From CBDIBC01 sp965276635 (GTDB taxonomy: Bacteria > Actinomycetota > Acidimicrobiia > Acidimicrobiales > Palsa-688), in assembly GCA_965276635.1 (NCBI GenBank), contig CBDIBC010000005.1:1178001-1242000 (forward strand): a stretch of DNA of 64,000 nucleotides. Reading direction: 5' to 3'. Positions 43,866 to 52,273 of the stretch are shown here, piece by piece; within the stretch, counting starts at the first letter, position 1, and every line of letters starts with the position of its first letter. Under the pieces are notes generated by a model that did not search any database, was not told where the DNA came from, and saw nothing but the letters and a program-made list of their open reading frames with translations. The position numbers and the translations under genes are program-made.

Positions 43866-45068
43866 GTGGAACGTACGTTCGAGCCCATGGAGTTCTGGGC
43901 GCAGCAGACGGTGTCACCGATCGACGGACGGCAGGGATGGACGGTGGTCGATGACCGCTACGTGGAGCATCGCCGGGCCGGTGAGTACCTGCGGCTGCTC
44001 GTGGACGGCGAGGGCCGCTCCGCGGGCACCGCCCGCACCTACGCTGGTCGTCTGGCCCTGTGGCTGACCTGGGCGGCGGCGGTCGGGGCAGACGATGGCT
44101 CGCCAGGCGTGGAGCAGCTGGCGGCTTTTGCTCGCTGGCTGGAGCGCACCCCGTCGCGCAAGCATCGCTCCGGGCGTGACAGGCGCCGGGCGCCCGACCC
44201 GACGGTGGTGGCGATCGGGCCGGCCCGATCGGCAGGCACCGTGGATGGGATCTTGGTCGTGGTGGTGGAGTTCGTGCGGTTCCTGGCGTCGCGGGGGATC
44301 ACCGACGCCGTTGTGGCCGAGGCGTTGAGCACTCGACGGGAGCTGCGCTTCGTGCCGGCCGGCTGGGACCGTGGAGAGCGCACCGGGCACCCGGTGGTCG
44401 AGCGGCGCCGGGTGCGACGGCGAGGGGTGCGGCTGGCGGCGGTGACCTTGAGCGGCGAGGAGGTCGCTGCTCTCGTCAGGGCATGCGCCAACGCCCGGGA
44501 CCGCTTCGTCGTCGAGGCGCTCTACGCCACCGGGCTGAGGGTGGCGGAGCTGTGCGGTCTGCGCCTGTCGGACCTGCACCTCGTGCCTTTCTCGGTGCAT
44601 CTCGGCTGCCAGGTGGCTGGTGCCCACCTGCACGTCGTGCGTCGGGAAGACAACGAGAACGGGGCGCTGGCGAAGTCGATCTACCCGAGGGTCGTCCCGG
44701 TGGCCCGAGACCTGGTGTGGTCACACAACGCCTGGCGGGTCGAGCGAGACGCGGTGGCGGAGGCGGCCGGCAGCGACTACCTGTTGGTCAACTTGTGGCG
44801 GGCGCCGCTGGGACGCGCGTTGCGGCCCGACACTGTCGAGCGGCTCTTCGTGCGTTTGTCGGCCAAGGTGGGTTTCCGGGCTCGGCCTCACATGTGCCGT
44901 CACAGTTTTGCTTCTGAGGTGGCGCTGGCAACCAAGGACCCGGCTTTGGTCAAGGAGCTCTTGGGGCACGCCTCGGTTGCCTCGAGCGACGTTTACATGC
45001 ATGCCCGCTGGGATGACATGCGCGCCGCGGTGGACGGGCACGCCCGGATCCGGGGGGCGCTGCAATGA
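43866..45068 (+). CDS. tnpA: Tyrosine recombinase TnpA
   Basis: A 400-residue tyrosine recombinase. An N-terminal SAM-like domain (EYLRLLVDGEGRSAGTARTYAGRLALWLTW) precedes the catalytic part: Arg in LYATGLRVAELCGLRLSDL near residue 225, HMCRHSFASEVALATKDPALVKELLGHASVASSDVYMHA with HxxR, His and the nucleophilic Tyr. GTG 43866 gives the full frame; ATG 43887 (MEFWAQQTVSP) is an alternative. The TGA overlaps the start of TnpB. It would carry out strand exchange together with TnpB. Confidence 0.9.
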   Translation: MERTFEPMEFWAQQTVSPIDGRQGWTVVDDRYVEHRRAGEYLRLLVDGEGRSAGTARTYAGRLALWLTWAAAVGADDGSPGVEQLAAFARWLERTPSRKHRSGRDRRRAPDPTVVAIGPARSAGTVDGILVVVVEFVRFLASRGITDAVVAEALSTRRELRFVPAGWDRGERTGHPVVERRRVRRRGVRLAAVTLSGEEVAALVRACANARDRFVVEALYATGLRVAELCGLRLSDLHLVPFSVHLGCQVAGAHLHVVRREDNENGALAKSIYPRVVPVARDLVWSHNAWRVERDAVAEAAGSDYLLVNLWRAPLGRALRPDTVERLFVRLSAKVGFRARPHMCRHSFASEVALATKDPALVKELLGHASVASSDVYMHARWDDMRAAVDGHARIRGALQ

Positions 45069-47572
45069 GCCGACGGTCGGGGGGCAGCGCCGCGGAGCGC
45101 AGCGATCGGATCCAGATCCGGGCGGTCGGAGCGGACTGGCGGCTGGAACGAATGCGGTTGCTGGTGGCTGACGCCGACTTTGATGGCGACTGGGATCCCG
45201 AGACCTTCCTGCTCACCCCCCGCCCGGGTGGGCGGATCAGCGGACGGGAAGGCTGCGTGGTGGCCGACTGCCCGCTCAACCGACACGGCGCCGGCGTGCT
45301 GTGTCGCTCCCACGCGCTCGAGATGGGCGAGTCGGATACCTCGAGCATCGATGCGTGGGTGGCGACCGGCGAGCCCCGACGGATCCGTCGGCGCTGCTCA
45401 CCGGAGTCCTGCCTGGTCGCCGACGACATCGGACGCTGCAGTCGTCCGCCCGCCGACAGCCGCCGGTTGTGTCACGCCCATGCCGCCGCGTGGGGACACA
45501 GAGAGCGAGCCGGCGCCACCTTCGCTGAGTTCCTGGCGGGCGCCAGCCCGTTGCCCGGTTTCGGGTCGTGCGTGGTCGCCTCGTGCTTCTTGGAGGCCGC
45601 CTACAAGGAGATATGCCTCTGCGACGGCCACTACCGCTCCTGGCGGCGCCATGGACGTCCGGCGAGCCGGAGGTTCGAGGATTGGGCGGCCCGCGCTCCC
45701 CAGCCGGCCACGGCCCGGGTGCTCAGCCTGCGGGGCCTGACCGAACTGGTCCGCCTCGAACTGCTCTACGGCATCGACCGTCGAGCGGCCGGACACATAC
45801 GTGCCAGGGACGGCGAGATGCGGGTCTTCGCCGACCAGCTTCGAGCGACCGATGCCGCTTCGGTGACCGAATTCAAGCTCGCCGGCTTCGAGGGCAACGA
45901 CACCTACGCCCACTTCGCCGCCTTCGTCATCGACCGGGTCGGCCTGGCCTACGCAGACCCCGAGGTCGAACGCCACGCTGACATCTGGGACCTGCGACTG
46001 TTCGGGCGCTGCGGCCACATCGACTTCACGGGGATCCGCCAGGACTGGCTGCGGGAGGCCACCAAGGCTTGGGCGGCCACCGCCGCTGTGGGCGTGCGTT
46101 CCGAGTCGACCCTCCAGCATCGGGTTCACGCTGTGGTGCTCCTGTCCTCGGTGCTGGCAAGCGGACCGGGCGGCGGCCATGATCCCGAAGCTCTCGGGCG
46201 TGCCGACATCGACCGCTTCTTGGTGCGGCAAGCTTCGCTGCGGACCCGTCGAGGCCAGCCCTACAGCGCCTCGCGGGCCACCAGCATCATCCGGGACTGC
46301 ACCCTGGTTCTCCGAGAAGCCCGAGAGATGAGTTTGCTGCCCACCTTGGGCTCGACGTTCGCCTTCCGCCGCGGCGACACCGGTCCGACACCCCACGACA
46401 GCGAGGTGGGCCGGGCCCTGCCCGACCACGTCGTGGCCTGCCTCGACGCGCACCTCGATCTGCTGCGGGCTGTCCCGGGCTACTTCCGGGGAACGACTCG
46501 GCACGGCACGGGCGTCTTGGGCGATCAGTCCGCCGAGATGGCAGTGCTGATCTACAGGCTGCTGAAAGGCACCGGCCGTCGCGCCGGCGAGGTGGCCAGC
46601 CTGCGTCTGGAGTGCCTCGACGTGGACGAGCACGGCCGGCCGGTGTTGATCTACGACAATCACAAGGCGGGCCGGATGAGCAGGCGTTTGCCGCTGTCGG
46701 ACTCCGAGCTGGTGGAGGCCATCAGCGCCCAGCAGGCCTGGGTGACCACCCGGTTCCCCGCCATCGCGAGGGACCGACTGTGGTTGCTACCTCGGCCCAA
46801 CCAGAACACCGACGGTCTCATCCACCTACGACCCCACCAGATCTTCGAGTGGATCCGACAATGGGTGACTGTCATCCCCAGCATCGACGCCGGCCCCGTC
46901 GGTGCACCAAGCCAGGCAGTGCCCTTCGACCGCTCCGCCATCCACCCCCACGCATTCCGGCATTCCTACGCCCAAACCCTGGCCGATCAAGGAGTTCCCG
47001 CCCCGGTCCTGCGAGACCTCATGGACCATCGCAGCATTGACACCACCATGGGCTACTACCGTGTCGGCGAAACCAAGAAGCGTGACGCCATGGACCTGCT
47101 GGCGCGCCACACCGTCGACAACCGGGGCACCACACGCCCCTCCGGAGGAGGCCGGTCCAGATCCGCCGCGCTGGCCGAGCAGCTGAGCTGGGTGGCCGTC
47201 CCCATGGGCAAATGCTCCGAGCCGACCAACGTACGAGCCGGCGGCCAGGCCTGCCCGATCCGCTACCAGTGCACCGGCTGCCCCCATTTCGAGTCCGATC
47301 CTTCCTACCTGCCTAACCTCAGCACCTACGCAGACGACCTGCGACGCGAACGCGAGGCGATGACCGCCACCGGCGCCGCCGACTGGCTCATCGAGGGCGT
47401 CACCCGCCAGCTCGACGTCGTCATCGACCATATCCGCACCCACCAACAACTTCTCGCCGAGCTCCCCGACGACCAGCGCCACGCCGTCGAGGAGGCCGCG
47501 GTGATCCTGCGAAAAGCCCGCCAGTCGGTCCCGGTCGCGTTCGGGCAACGCCGAAGCGATCAACGGCCATGA
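45065..47572 (+). CDS. tnpB: Large tyrosine recombinase TnpB with Cys/His-rich N-terminus
   Basis: An 835-residue protein. Residues about 60-210 contain repeated Cys/His clusters (GCVVADCPLNRHGAGVLCRSH, CLVADDIGRCSRPPADSRRLCHAHAAAWGH, CVVASCFLEAAYKEICLCDGHYRSW) that look like three zinc-binding units. The recombinase domain follows, with Arg in LKGTGRRAGEVASLRLECLD near 505 and HAFRHSYAQTLADQGVPAPVLRDLMDHRSIDTTMGYY near 635-670. A C-terminal CPIRYQCTGCPHF motif and a helical tail complete it. Overlaps both neighbours by 4 bases. In Tn554 the TnpB protein acts with TnpA in transposition. Confidence 0.88.
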   Translation: MSRRSGGSAAERSDRIQIRAVGADWRLERMRLLVADADFDGDWDPETFLLTPRPGGRISGREGCVVADCPLNRHGAGVLCRSHALEMGESDTSSIDAWVATGEPRRIRRRCSPESCLVADDIGRCSRPPADSRRLCHAHAAAWGHRERAGATFAEFLAGASPLPGFGSCVVASCFLEAAYKEICLCDGHYRSWRRHGRPASRRFEDWAARAPQPATARVLSLRGLTELVRLELLYGIDRRAAGHIRARDGEMRVFADQLRATDAASVTEFKLAGFEGNDTYAHFAAFVIDRVGLAYADPEVERHADIWDLRLFGRCGHIDFTGIRQDWLREATKAWAATAAVGVRSESTLQHRVHAVVLLSSVLASGPGGGHDPEALGRADIDRFLVRQASLRTRRGQPYSASRATSIIRDCTLVLREAREMSLLPTLGSTFAFRRGDTGPTPHDSEVGRALPDHVVACLDAHLDLLRAVPGYFRGTTRHGTGVLGDQSAEMAVLIYRLLKGTGRRAGEVASLRLECLDVDEHGRPVLIYDNHKAGRMSRRLPLSDSELVEAISAQQAWVTTRFPAIARDRLWLLPRPNQNTDGLIHLRPHQIFEWIRQWVTVIPSIDAGPVGAPSQAVPFDRSAIHPHAFRHSYAQTLADQGVPAPVLRDLMDHRSIDTTMGYYRVGETKKRDAMDLLARHTVDNRGTTRPSGGGRSRSAALAEQLSWVAVPMGKCSEPTNVRAGGQACPIRYQCTGCPHFESDPSYLPNLSTYADDLRREREAMTATGAADWLIEGVTRQLDVVIDHIRTHQQLLAELPDDQRHAVEEAAVILRKARQSVPVAFGQRRSDQRP

Positions 47573-48195
47573 CCGACAACAGCGACGCTTTGCGCCGCGC
47601 TCGCCGCCGCGACAGCCTCGACAAACGACGCCGGGCGGCCGAGACCCTCGAGGCCATGGTCAAGACCGGAGAAACGATCAGCTTCCCGGCGGTGGCCTGC
47701 CGGGCGGCGGTGTCAGTGTGGCTCCTCTACGCCGACCACGACCTCGCCGGCCGGATCAGCGACGCCCGCGACCGCCAACGCCAAGCCGGTGCCGATCGGG
47801 CCTGGCGCCTGCCCGCCCGCTCGCTCGTCACCGAGCAGAGCCTGCGCGCCGACCTGGCCAACTCCCGCGAACAAGCCCGCCAGCTCGGGGTGGAGGTCGC
47901 CGTGCTGCGCGACCGCGTGGCCCACCAGCTCGGTGAGGCGGCCGACATCGCACGGGGCCGGCTTGCCAACCCATTGGTCGGCCAGCTCGAAGACCGGGCC
48001 ACCGAGCTCGAGACCGAGAACCATGCCCTACGACGCCGACTCACCGAGCTCGAAGCCGGCCTTGCCGAGTCCACAGCCACACTCGACGCGGCCCGGACGA
48101 TCAACCGGGAGCTGATGAGCGATCTGAACCGCTCCGGGGGACAGGCCCATGGGCGTCCCTCACATCCAAGGTCGCCGAAACGGTCCACGAGGTGA
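47569..48195 (+). CDS. tnpC: TnpC-like protein (DUF6262 type)
   Basis: A 208-residue mostly helical protein. RRARRRDSLDKRRRAAETLEAMVKTGETISFPAVACRAAVSVWLLYADHDLAGRI resembles the conserved N-terminal DNA-binding-like region of TnpC/DUF6262 proteins; residues about 100-195 are a coiled coil (LGVEVAVLRDRVAHQLGEA, DRATELETENHALRRRLTELEAGLAE). In Tn554 TnpC is an accessory factor that affects frequency and orientation. ATGA overlap with TnpB; the gene ends about 90 bp before the right inverted repeat. Confidence 0.85.
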   Translation: MTDNSDALRRARRRDSLDKRRRAAETLEAMVKTGETISFPAVACRAAVSVWLLYADHDLAGRISDARDRQRQAGADRAWRLPARSLVTEQSLRADLANSREQARQLGVEVAVLRDRVAHQLGEAADIARGRLANPLVGQLEDRATELETENHALRRRLTELEAGLAESTATLDAARTINRELMSDLNRSGGQAHGRPSHPRSPKRSTR

Positions 48196-48302
48196 CCCCC
48201 TCGCTCCGCACGCACCGGCCGCGGACGCTGTGTGACTTACGTCGGTCACTCAGGATCACCCTCCTGAGCAGGTCTTCCGTCCATGACTCCAATAGAAAGT
48301 AG

Positions 48303-48548
48303 GGGGCCAACGCTGCCTGGCTCGCTCTGAATGTGATCGCCCACAACCTGGTTCGCTGGACCAGCCGCATCGGACTAGGCGAAACCCTCATCGCCAACGA
48401 CACCATCCGCCGTCACCACCTGGCCATGCCCGGCCGCATGACCAACTCGGCGCGCCGCCGCACCCTCCACCTGCCGCAACGTTGGCCATGGGCCGACGCC
48501 TTCGAAACCTGCCTCGCCAGCTTGCGCGCCGTCGTAGTCGTCACCTGA
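48303..48548 (+). pseudogene. IS1380 transposase, C-terminal 81 codons (split gene)
   Basis: From GGGGCC at 48303 the frame reads GANAAWLALNVIAHNLVRWTSRIGLGETLIANDTIRRHHLAMPGRMTNSARRRTLHLPQRWPWADAF and stops at 48548. This is the usual C-terminus of IS1380 transposases and continues in frame from codon 358 at 43773. No start codon precedes it, so it is an orphan fragment. Confidence 0.9.
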
Positions 48549-48745
48549 ACCCACCCGCAGCAGGCGACGCCGCCCACCCGGGGCCGCATCCGCTGACCAC
48601 GACGCCGAGGCGAACAAGCTATGGATCCCCGCGAGCCGCTACACGCCTCGCTCAGCCTCCCGACCCCCCCTCGGCCTGTCACCACCCACCGCCTGCCGCT
48701 CAAGCCAGCAGCGAGCATCGCCAAAGGCCGATCGGTGGATTCGGG

Positions 48746-48750
48746 GTTAG
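48746..48750. repeat. Right target-site duplication GTTAG of the IS1380 element
   Basis: GTTAG immediately after the right inverted repeat; pairs with 42573-42577. Confidence 0.85.
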
Positions 48751-48848
48751 TAAACCAATCTCGCGATGCACGCGTGACGTAGATCGACCGGCTGTCGGGT
48801 GCCGAGCAATGGCCATTGACAGCTGGCGTCGGGCGGCGAGGTTGGCAA

Positions 48849-49325
48849 TCACGACGTGGGTGTGCAGCTGGGGGCACCGGCCTGGGAGTTGCGATGCCTG
48901 AGCCCCGCCGCCACCAAAGCGCCAACCCGGACCGGTCGGCACCGCCACGACGCGGCGAGCCAGCGGCGAGCCAACAGCCCGTCGGATTCGACGTCGCCGA
49001 GCGTGTCGGCGACCGCCGAGCGGTGGAACTCCGCCACCAGCGCCCGCACCCGACCGTCGGGATACAGAGCCCACAGCAGTGACACCGACTTAGTGCCGAG
49101 AACGTCAGGTGCAGCTCGCGAGCCGTTTCTCGCCTCCGGCCACGAGCCGCTCGCCGGTCGCCAGTCGCCGGGTGGCAGCCGTCGAGGACCCGAGTAAAGG
49201 CGGTATCGTCGACACCCCCCCGCCAGTCCCAGCAGTCCGATCCCAGCGCCGGCCCATTCTCCTGGGCGCCTCTCAGCGATGACGACGACTCCGTCGGGCG
49301 GGTGCTCGAAGTCGATCGTGCTCAT
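48849..49325 (-). CDS. Hypothetical protein, possibly decayed
   Basis: A 158-codon leftward frame from ATG 49325: STIDFEHPPDGVVVIAERRPGEWAGAGIGLLGLAGG, then a lower-quality middle, then KSVSLLWALYPDGRVRALVAEFHRSAVADTLGDVESDGLLARRWLAASWRC. The two ends look protein-like, the middle less so, which suggests a compensated pair of frameshifts or a pseudogene. No family recognised. The rest of 48751-49551 holds nothing I can support. Confidence 0.4.
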   Translation of the reverse strand: MSTIDFEHPPDGVVVIAERRPGEWAGAGIGLLGLAGGCRRYRLYSGPRRLPPGDWRPASGSWPEARNGSRAAPDVLGTKSVSLLWALYPDGRVRALVAEFHRSAVADTLGDVESDGLLARRWLAASWRCRPVRVGALVAAGLRHRNSQAGAPSCTPTS

Positions 49326-49551
49326 ATCGGCGAGGATAGCTACAGCCCTACGCAACGACCGGTGGCGGCGGGCCTACTGTGTGGACCCGCCGTTAGCGCC
49401 TGTCACCACGTCAGGGGAAGGCATCACGTCGGTTGTTTGTGGTCGCGTGGGCTTGGCTCGCTGATGCTCCGGGAGGCGGTCAAGGGGACCGTTGTGATGG
49501 TCGGGGTCCCCGCCGCAGGCGGGGTGGCCATCACGGCGCAGCCCCTTGACA

Positions 49552-51004
49552 GCCGGCGTCCGCCGGCGGCGCGTTCGCCCGCCTCACCGCCAACCAGCCC
49601 TGCTACACCCTCGCCATCAACCGGCGGCAGCTCCACCCCTGGGAGCAGGCAGCCCTCGACCATCTCCGCGACCGCCAACCCCGACCTGCGCTCGGCCTCT
49701 ACGGCACCCACGGTCGGGTCACCATCGCCGACACCGCCGGTGATGTCCGGGCCCGGATGGTCGACGACTGGTATCGCGCCCACGTGGCCGGGGAGCGGGC
49801 GGTCATGCTCGCCGTGCGCCGCGCCGATGTCGCCGATCTCAACCGTCGCGCCCAAGCCGCGCTCATCGCCTCCGGGCGCCTCCATCCCGCCGACGGCGCG
49901 CTGGTGGTCGGCGGCGACCGGCGCTATCTGATCGGCGACGAGCTCGTCTGCGGGCGTAACGACCGCCGCGCCGGGCTGATCAACGGCACCGCCCTCACCG
50001 TCACCGGCGTCGACCCCGAGTCACACAGGCTGGTCGGGCGCGGCCGCGACGGACAGGCGGTCACCGTCCCCGGGGCCTATGTGGACGCCGGCCATGTCGG
50101 CCTCGGGTATGCCACGACGATCCACAAGTCGCAAGGCTCGACGCTCGATCGGGCGTTCCTCCTCGGCGACGACCGCCTCTTCGCCGAAGCCGGCTACGTC
50201 GGCCTCTCCCGCGGGCGGGTCTCCAACCAGATCTACGTGGTGGCCAACCCCGACACCCTCGGGCGCAGCGCTATCGCCCCCGGCGAGGCCATCGTCGACC
50301 ACCTCTGCACCGCGCTCGGAGTCAGTCGCGCCCAAACCCTCTCCACCGCGCAGGCCGTCGGCGACCGGTCGTCGGACGCGCCGCTCAAGACCCTCGTCTC
50401 CGACCGCGACCGCCTCACCCGCCAACTCACCGCCTCCATGCCCCCCCGGCCCATCCTCACCCAGCCGGCACCGCCAGGGGTTCCCAGCGCCGACTGACCG
50501 AGCGGGCCTGGGGGTCGTGGGGACCGGTTGGGGGAGCGGATCGAGGCGCACGACAACTGGGTGCGAGGGCATCGCCGCGACGGCGAACGCCTGGCCCAGC
50601 TCACCGCCACCATCGACCAACGGTTGCAGCGTCTCGCCGTCGCCTCCCTCGCCGACCGACCCCGCCATCTCCGCTCACTGCTCGGGCTTCCCCCCGAAAC
50701 TCGCGCCGACCGCCATGAGTGGGCCACCACCGCGGCGGCGGTCGAAGCGTGGCGAGAAGTCTCCGGCCGCAGCCCCGACCATGCCAGCCAACATCTCCTC
50801 GCCGAGCCCGGCCGGGACCAGCCCGAACACGAATGGTGGCAGCGCGCCACCCGCCACCTCGACCACTACCAACACCGGCACCGCACCCAAGCCATCCACA
50901 CCGCCATCGACGGAGGCACCGGCGACCTCGACCGGATCATGCGCGGCGACGACGGCCTCGACCGCACCTGGCAGCAAAACCTGGAGAGAGGACTGAGCCG
51001 ATGA
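49552..51004 (+). pseudogene. MobF-type relaxase/helicase (TraA-like), 5'-truncated with an in-frame stop
   Basis: The open frame starts without an initiation codon after a TGA near 49550 and reads GGAFARLTANQPCYTLAINRRQLHPWEQAALDHL, RMVDDWYRAHVAGERAVMLAVRRADVADLNRRAQAAL and GLGYATTIHKSQGSTLDRAFLLGDDRLFAEAGYVGLSRGR, the C-terminal half of the TraA/TrwC helicase (late helicase motifs). A TGA at 50495-50497 interrupts; the same frame resumes with RLGERIEAHDNWVRGHRRDGERLAQLTATIDQRL and a tail typical of these relaxases, ending at 51004. The relaxase and Walker A parts are missing. Evidence of a former conjugative element. Confidence 0.85.
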
Positions 51005-51290
51005 CCACCACCAACGCCCGCATGGCTTCGTGGCCGCCGCCGGATGCCGCCACCCGCAGGTGGGTCTGGTACGGGATCCCCCTCGGCTACCACCCCGACG
51101 GGCGCCCCCTGCACTCCGGTTGTGAGCACGCCGCGCTGGTCATCGGCCCGCCACGGTCAGGCAAGACCCTCGGCATCGTGGTCCCCACCGTGCTCGACGC
51201 CCCCGGAGCGGTCGTCGCCACCAGCACCAAACCCGACGTCCTCCACCGGATGGAAGCCCCCGGATACCCCCTACCCCTACCGGGTAGGGA
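51001..51290 (+). pseudogene. VirD4/TraG-type coupling protein, N-terminal fragment
   Basis: ATG 51001 overlaps the relaxase stop. The frame reads TRRWVWYGIPLGYHPDGRPLHSGCEHAALVIGPPRSGKTLGIVVPTVLDAPGAVVATSTKPDVLHRM, including the Walker A GPPRSGKT of type IV coupling proteins. Homology ends near residue 87; beyond this the frame merely runs through a small inverted repeat and the tRNA gene on the other strand. So the gene is cut at the island border. Confidence 0.82.
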
Positions 51291-51303
51291 CCCGGATACC
51301 CCC
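51259..51303. repeat. Hairpin flanked by direct repeats at the island border
   Basis: CCCTACC-G-GGTAGGG at 51275-51289 is a perfect 7-bp inverted repeat. It is bordered on both sides by CCCGGATACCCCC-like direct repeats (about 51259-51270 and 51291-51303). It lies 31 bp downstream of the tRNA-Gly 3' end, so it could be its terminator or part of an attachment junction. Confidence 0.5.
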
Positions 51304-51319
51304 CTGACCAGGGAGTTTC

Positions 51320-51393
51320 TGGAGCGAGCGACGGGAATCGAACCCGCGTTCTCAGCTTGGGAAGCTGATGTTCTACCTCTGAACTACGCTCGC
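51320..51393 (-). tRNA. tRNA-Gly (anticodon CCC), CCA encoded
   Basis: Read on the minus strand: acceptor stem GCGAGCG/CGCTCGC, D-arm GTTCAGAGGTAGAAC, anticodon stem TCAGC/GCTGA enclosing loop TTCCCAA (anticodon CCC), T-arm GCGGGTTCGATTCCCGT, discriminator T and encoded CCA. Length 74 with CCA. The island debris (relaxase and VirD4 fragments) abuts its 3' side, the common integration site of tyrosine-integrase elements. Confidence 0.95.
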
Positions 51394-51482
51394 CGGTCTA
51401 ACCGGAGCGTCATCCTAGGTCACATCCACGGCCGGAGGCGCCGATCGAGGTGGCTCCTGACTCGCGACGAATTCCGGGCGAT

Positions 51483-51534
51483 CATCGTTCGCGCGTTAGC
51501 CCGCGAACGTTCGTGGGCTAACGCGCGAACGATG
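51483..51534. promoter_or_regulatory. 52-bp near-perfect palindrome upstream of dcd
   Basis: Two perfect 20-bp arms (51483-51502 and 51515-51534, beginning CATCGTTCGCGCGTTAG) surround a 12-base centre whose CGAACGTTCG is itself palindromic. The motif CGAACG/CGTTCG recurs four times. It lies 60 bases before the dcd start and 90 bases before the tRNA-Gly 5' end, so it may be a shared operator or a very strong cruciform or hairpin. Confidence 0.85.
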
Positions 51535-51595
51535 GCCAGGCACACGGGCGGCGGAGCGAGCATCCGGACTCGGCGGCTCGGCTACGGTGCCAGCC

Positions 51596-52168
51596 GTGAT
51601 CCTGTCGGACCGCAGCATCCGGGAAGCGCTCGAGGCCGGGCGCATCGTCATCGAGCCCCTGGATGAGTCGGCCATCCAGCCGTCGTCGGTGGACCTGCGT
51701 CTGGACCGGTACTTCCGGGTGTTCCGGAACCACACCATGCGGGTCATCGACGTGCGCGAGGACCAGGAGGAGCTGACCGAGCTGGTCGAGATCGGCGACC
51801 AGGACGCATTCGTCCTGCACCCCGGCGAGTTCGTGCTCGGCTCCACGGCCGAGCGGGTGGCGGTCCCCGACGACCTGGTCGCCCGGCTGGAGGGCAAGAG
51901 CAGCCTGGGCCGCCTGGGCCTGCTGATCCACTCGACGGCGGGCTTCGTCGACGCCGGTTGGGACGGCTATCTGACCCTCGAGCTGTCGAACGTGGCCAAC
52001 CTGCCGATCACCCTCTACCCGGGCATGAAGATCGGCCAGATCAGCTTCCTCTGCATGACCACCGCGGCGGACAACCCCTACGGGTCGGGCGCCGTCGGCT
52101 CCAAGTACCAGGGGCAGCGGGGGCCCACCCCCAGCCGCTACTTCGAGAACTTCCGCCGCCGCGGCTGA
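51596..52168 (+). CDS. dcd: dCTP deaminase
   Basis: A 190-residue trimeric nucleotide deaminase. Seen: MILSDRSIREALEAGRIVIEPL, IQPSSVDLRLDRYFRVF, LHPGEFVLGSTAERVAVPDDLVARLEGKSSLGRLGLLIHSTAGFVDAGWDGYLTLELSN with the catalytic Glu in the late part, and YPGMKIGQISFLCM. Length and all blocks match Dcd. In actinobacteria the enzyme is often the bifunctional dCTP deaminase/dUTPase; I cannot settle that from motifs alone. GTG 51596 gives the canonical N-terminus MILSDR; GTG 51587 lies upstream. Confidence 0.96.
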   Translation: MILSDRSIREALEAGRIVIEPLDESAIQPSSVDLRLDRYFRVFRNHTMRVIDVREDQEELTELVEIGDQDAFVLHPGEFVLGSTAERVAVPDDLVARLEGKSSLGRLGLLIHSTAGFVDAGWDGYLTLELSNVANLPITLYPGMKIGQISFLCMTTAADNPYGSGAVGSKYQGQRGPTPSRYFENFRRRG

Positions 52169-52273
52169 GCACCAACCGGACGCCGGGCTGCGCCGACGCC
52201 GCCCGCCCAGAAGCTGAGCATCGCCGCTCGGACGCCGGGCACCGGGCACCGCCGCTCACCGGGCGCCACCGCC

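Larger units (their letters stand above)
43774..48302 (+). mobile_element. Tn554-like transposon (TnpA, TnpB, TnpC) inserted in the IS1380 transposase
   Basis: A 4529-bp insert. Its ends carry perfect 13-bp inverted repeats, TTCTATTGGAGTC at 43775-43787 and GACTCCAATAGAA at 48285-48297, with a single G outside the left repeat and AGTAG outside the right. Removing exactly 43774-48302 restores the host transposase frame. Inside are three coupled rightward genes in the Tn554 order. Tn554-type elements use tyrosine recombinases and make no simple target duplication; short variable ends fit that. Confidence 0.88.
42578..48745 (+). mobile_element. IS1380-family insertion sequence, interrupted by a Tn554-like transposon
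   Basis: Terminal inverted repeats CCCGAATCCACCG (42578-42590) and CGGTGGATTCGGG (48733-48745) are perfect over 13 bases, flanked by GTTAG on both sides. Subtracting the insert at 43774-48302 leaves 1639 bp, the usual size for IS1380 family members. It contains a single transposase gene, split into two parts. Confidence 0.9.

Noticed and set aside
43774..48302. Interpretation of the insert as an RIT (recombinase in trio) element
   Set aside because: Only two of the three genes are tyrosine recombinases; the third is a coiled-coil TnpC/DUF6262-like protein, as in Tn554.
51290..51666. Continuation of the VirD4 frame beyond the island border
   Set aside because: It runs through the tRNA gene and the dcd promoter with no homology; the coupling protein homology stops near 51260.
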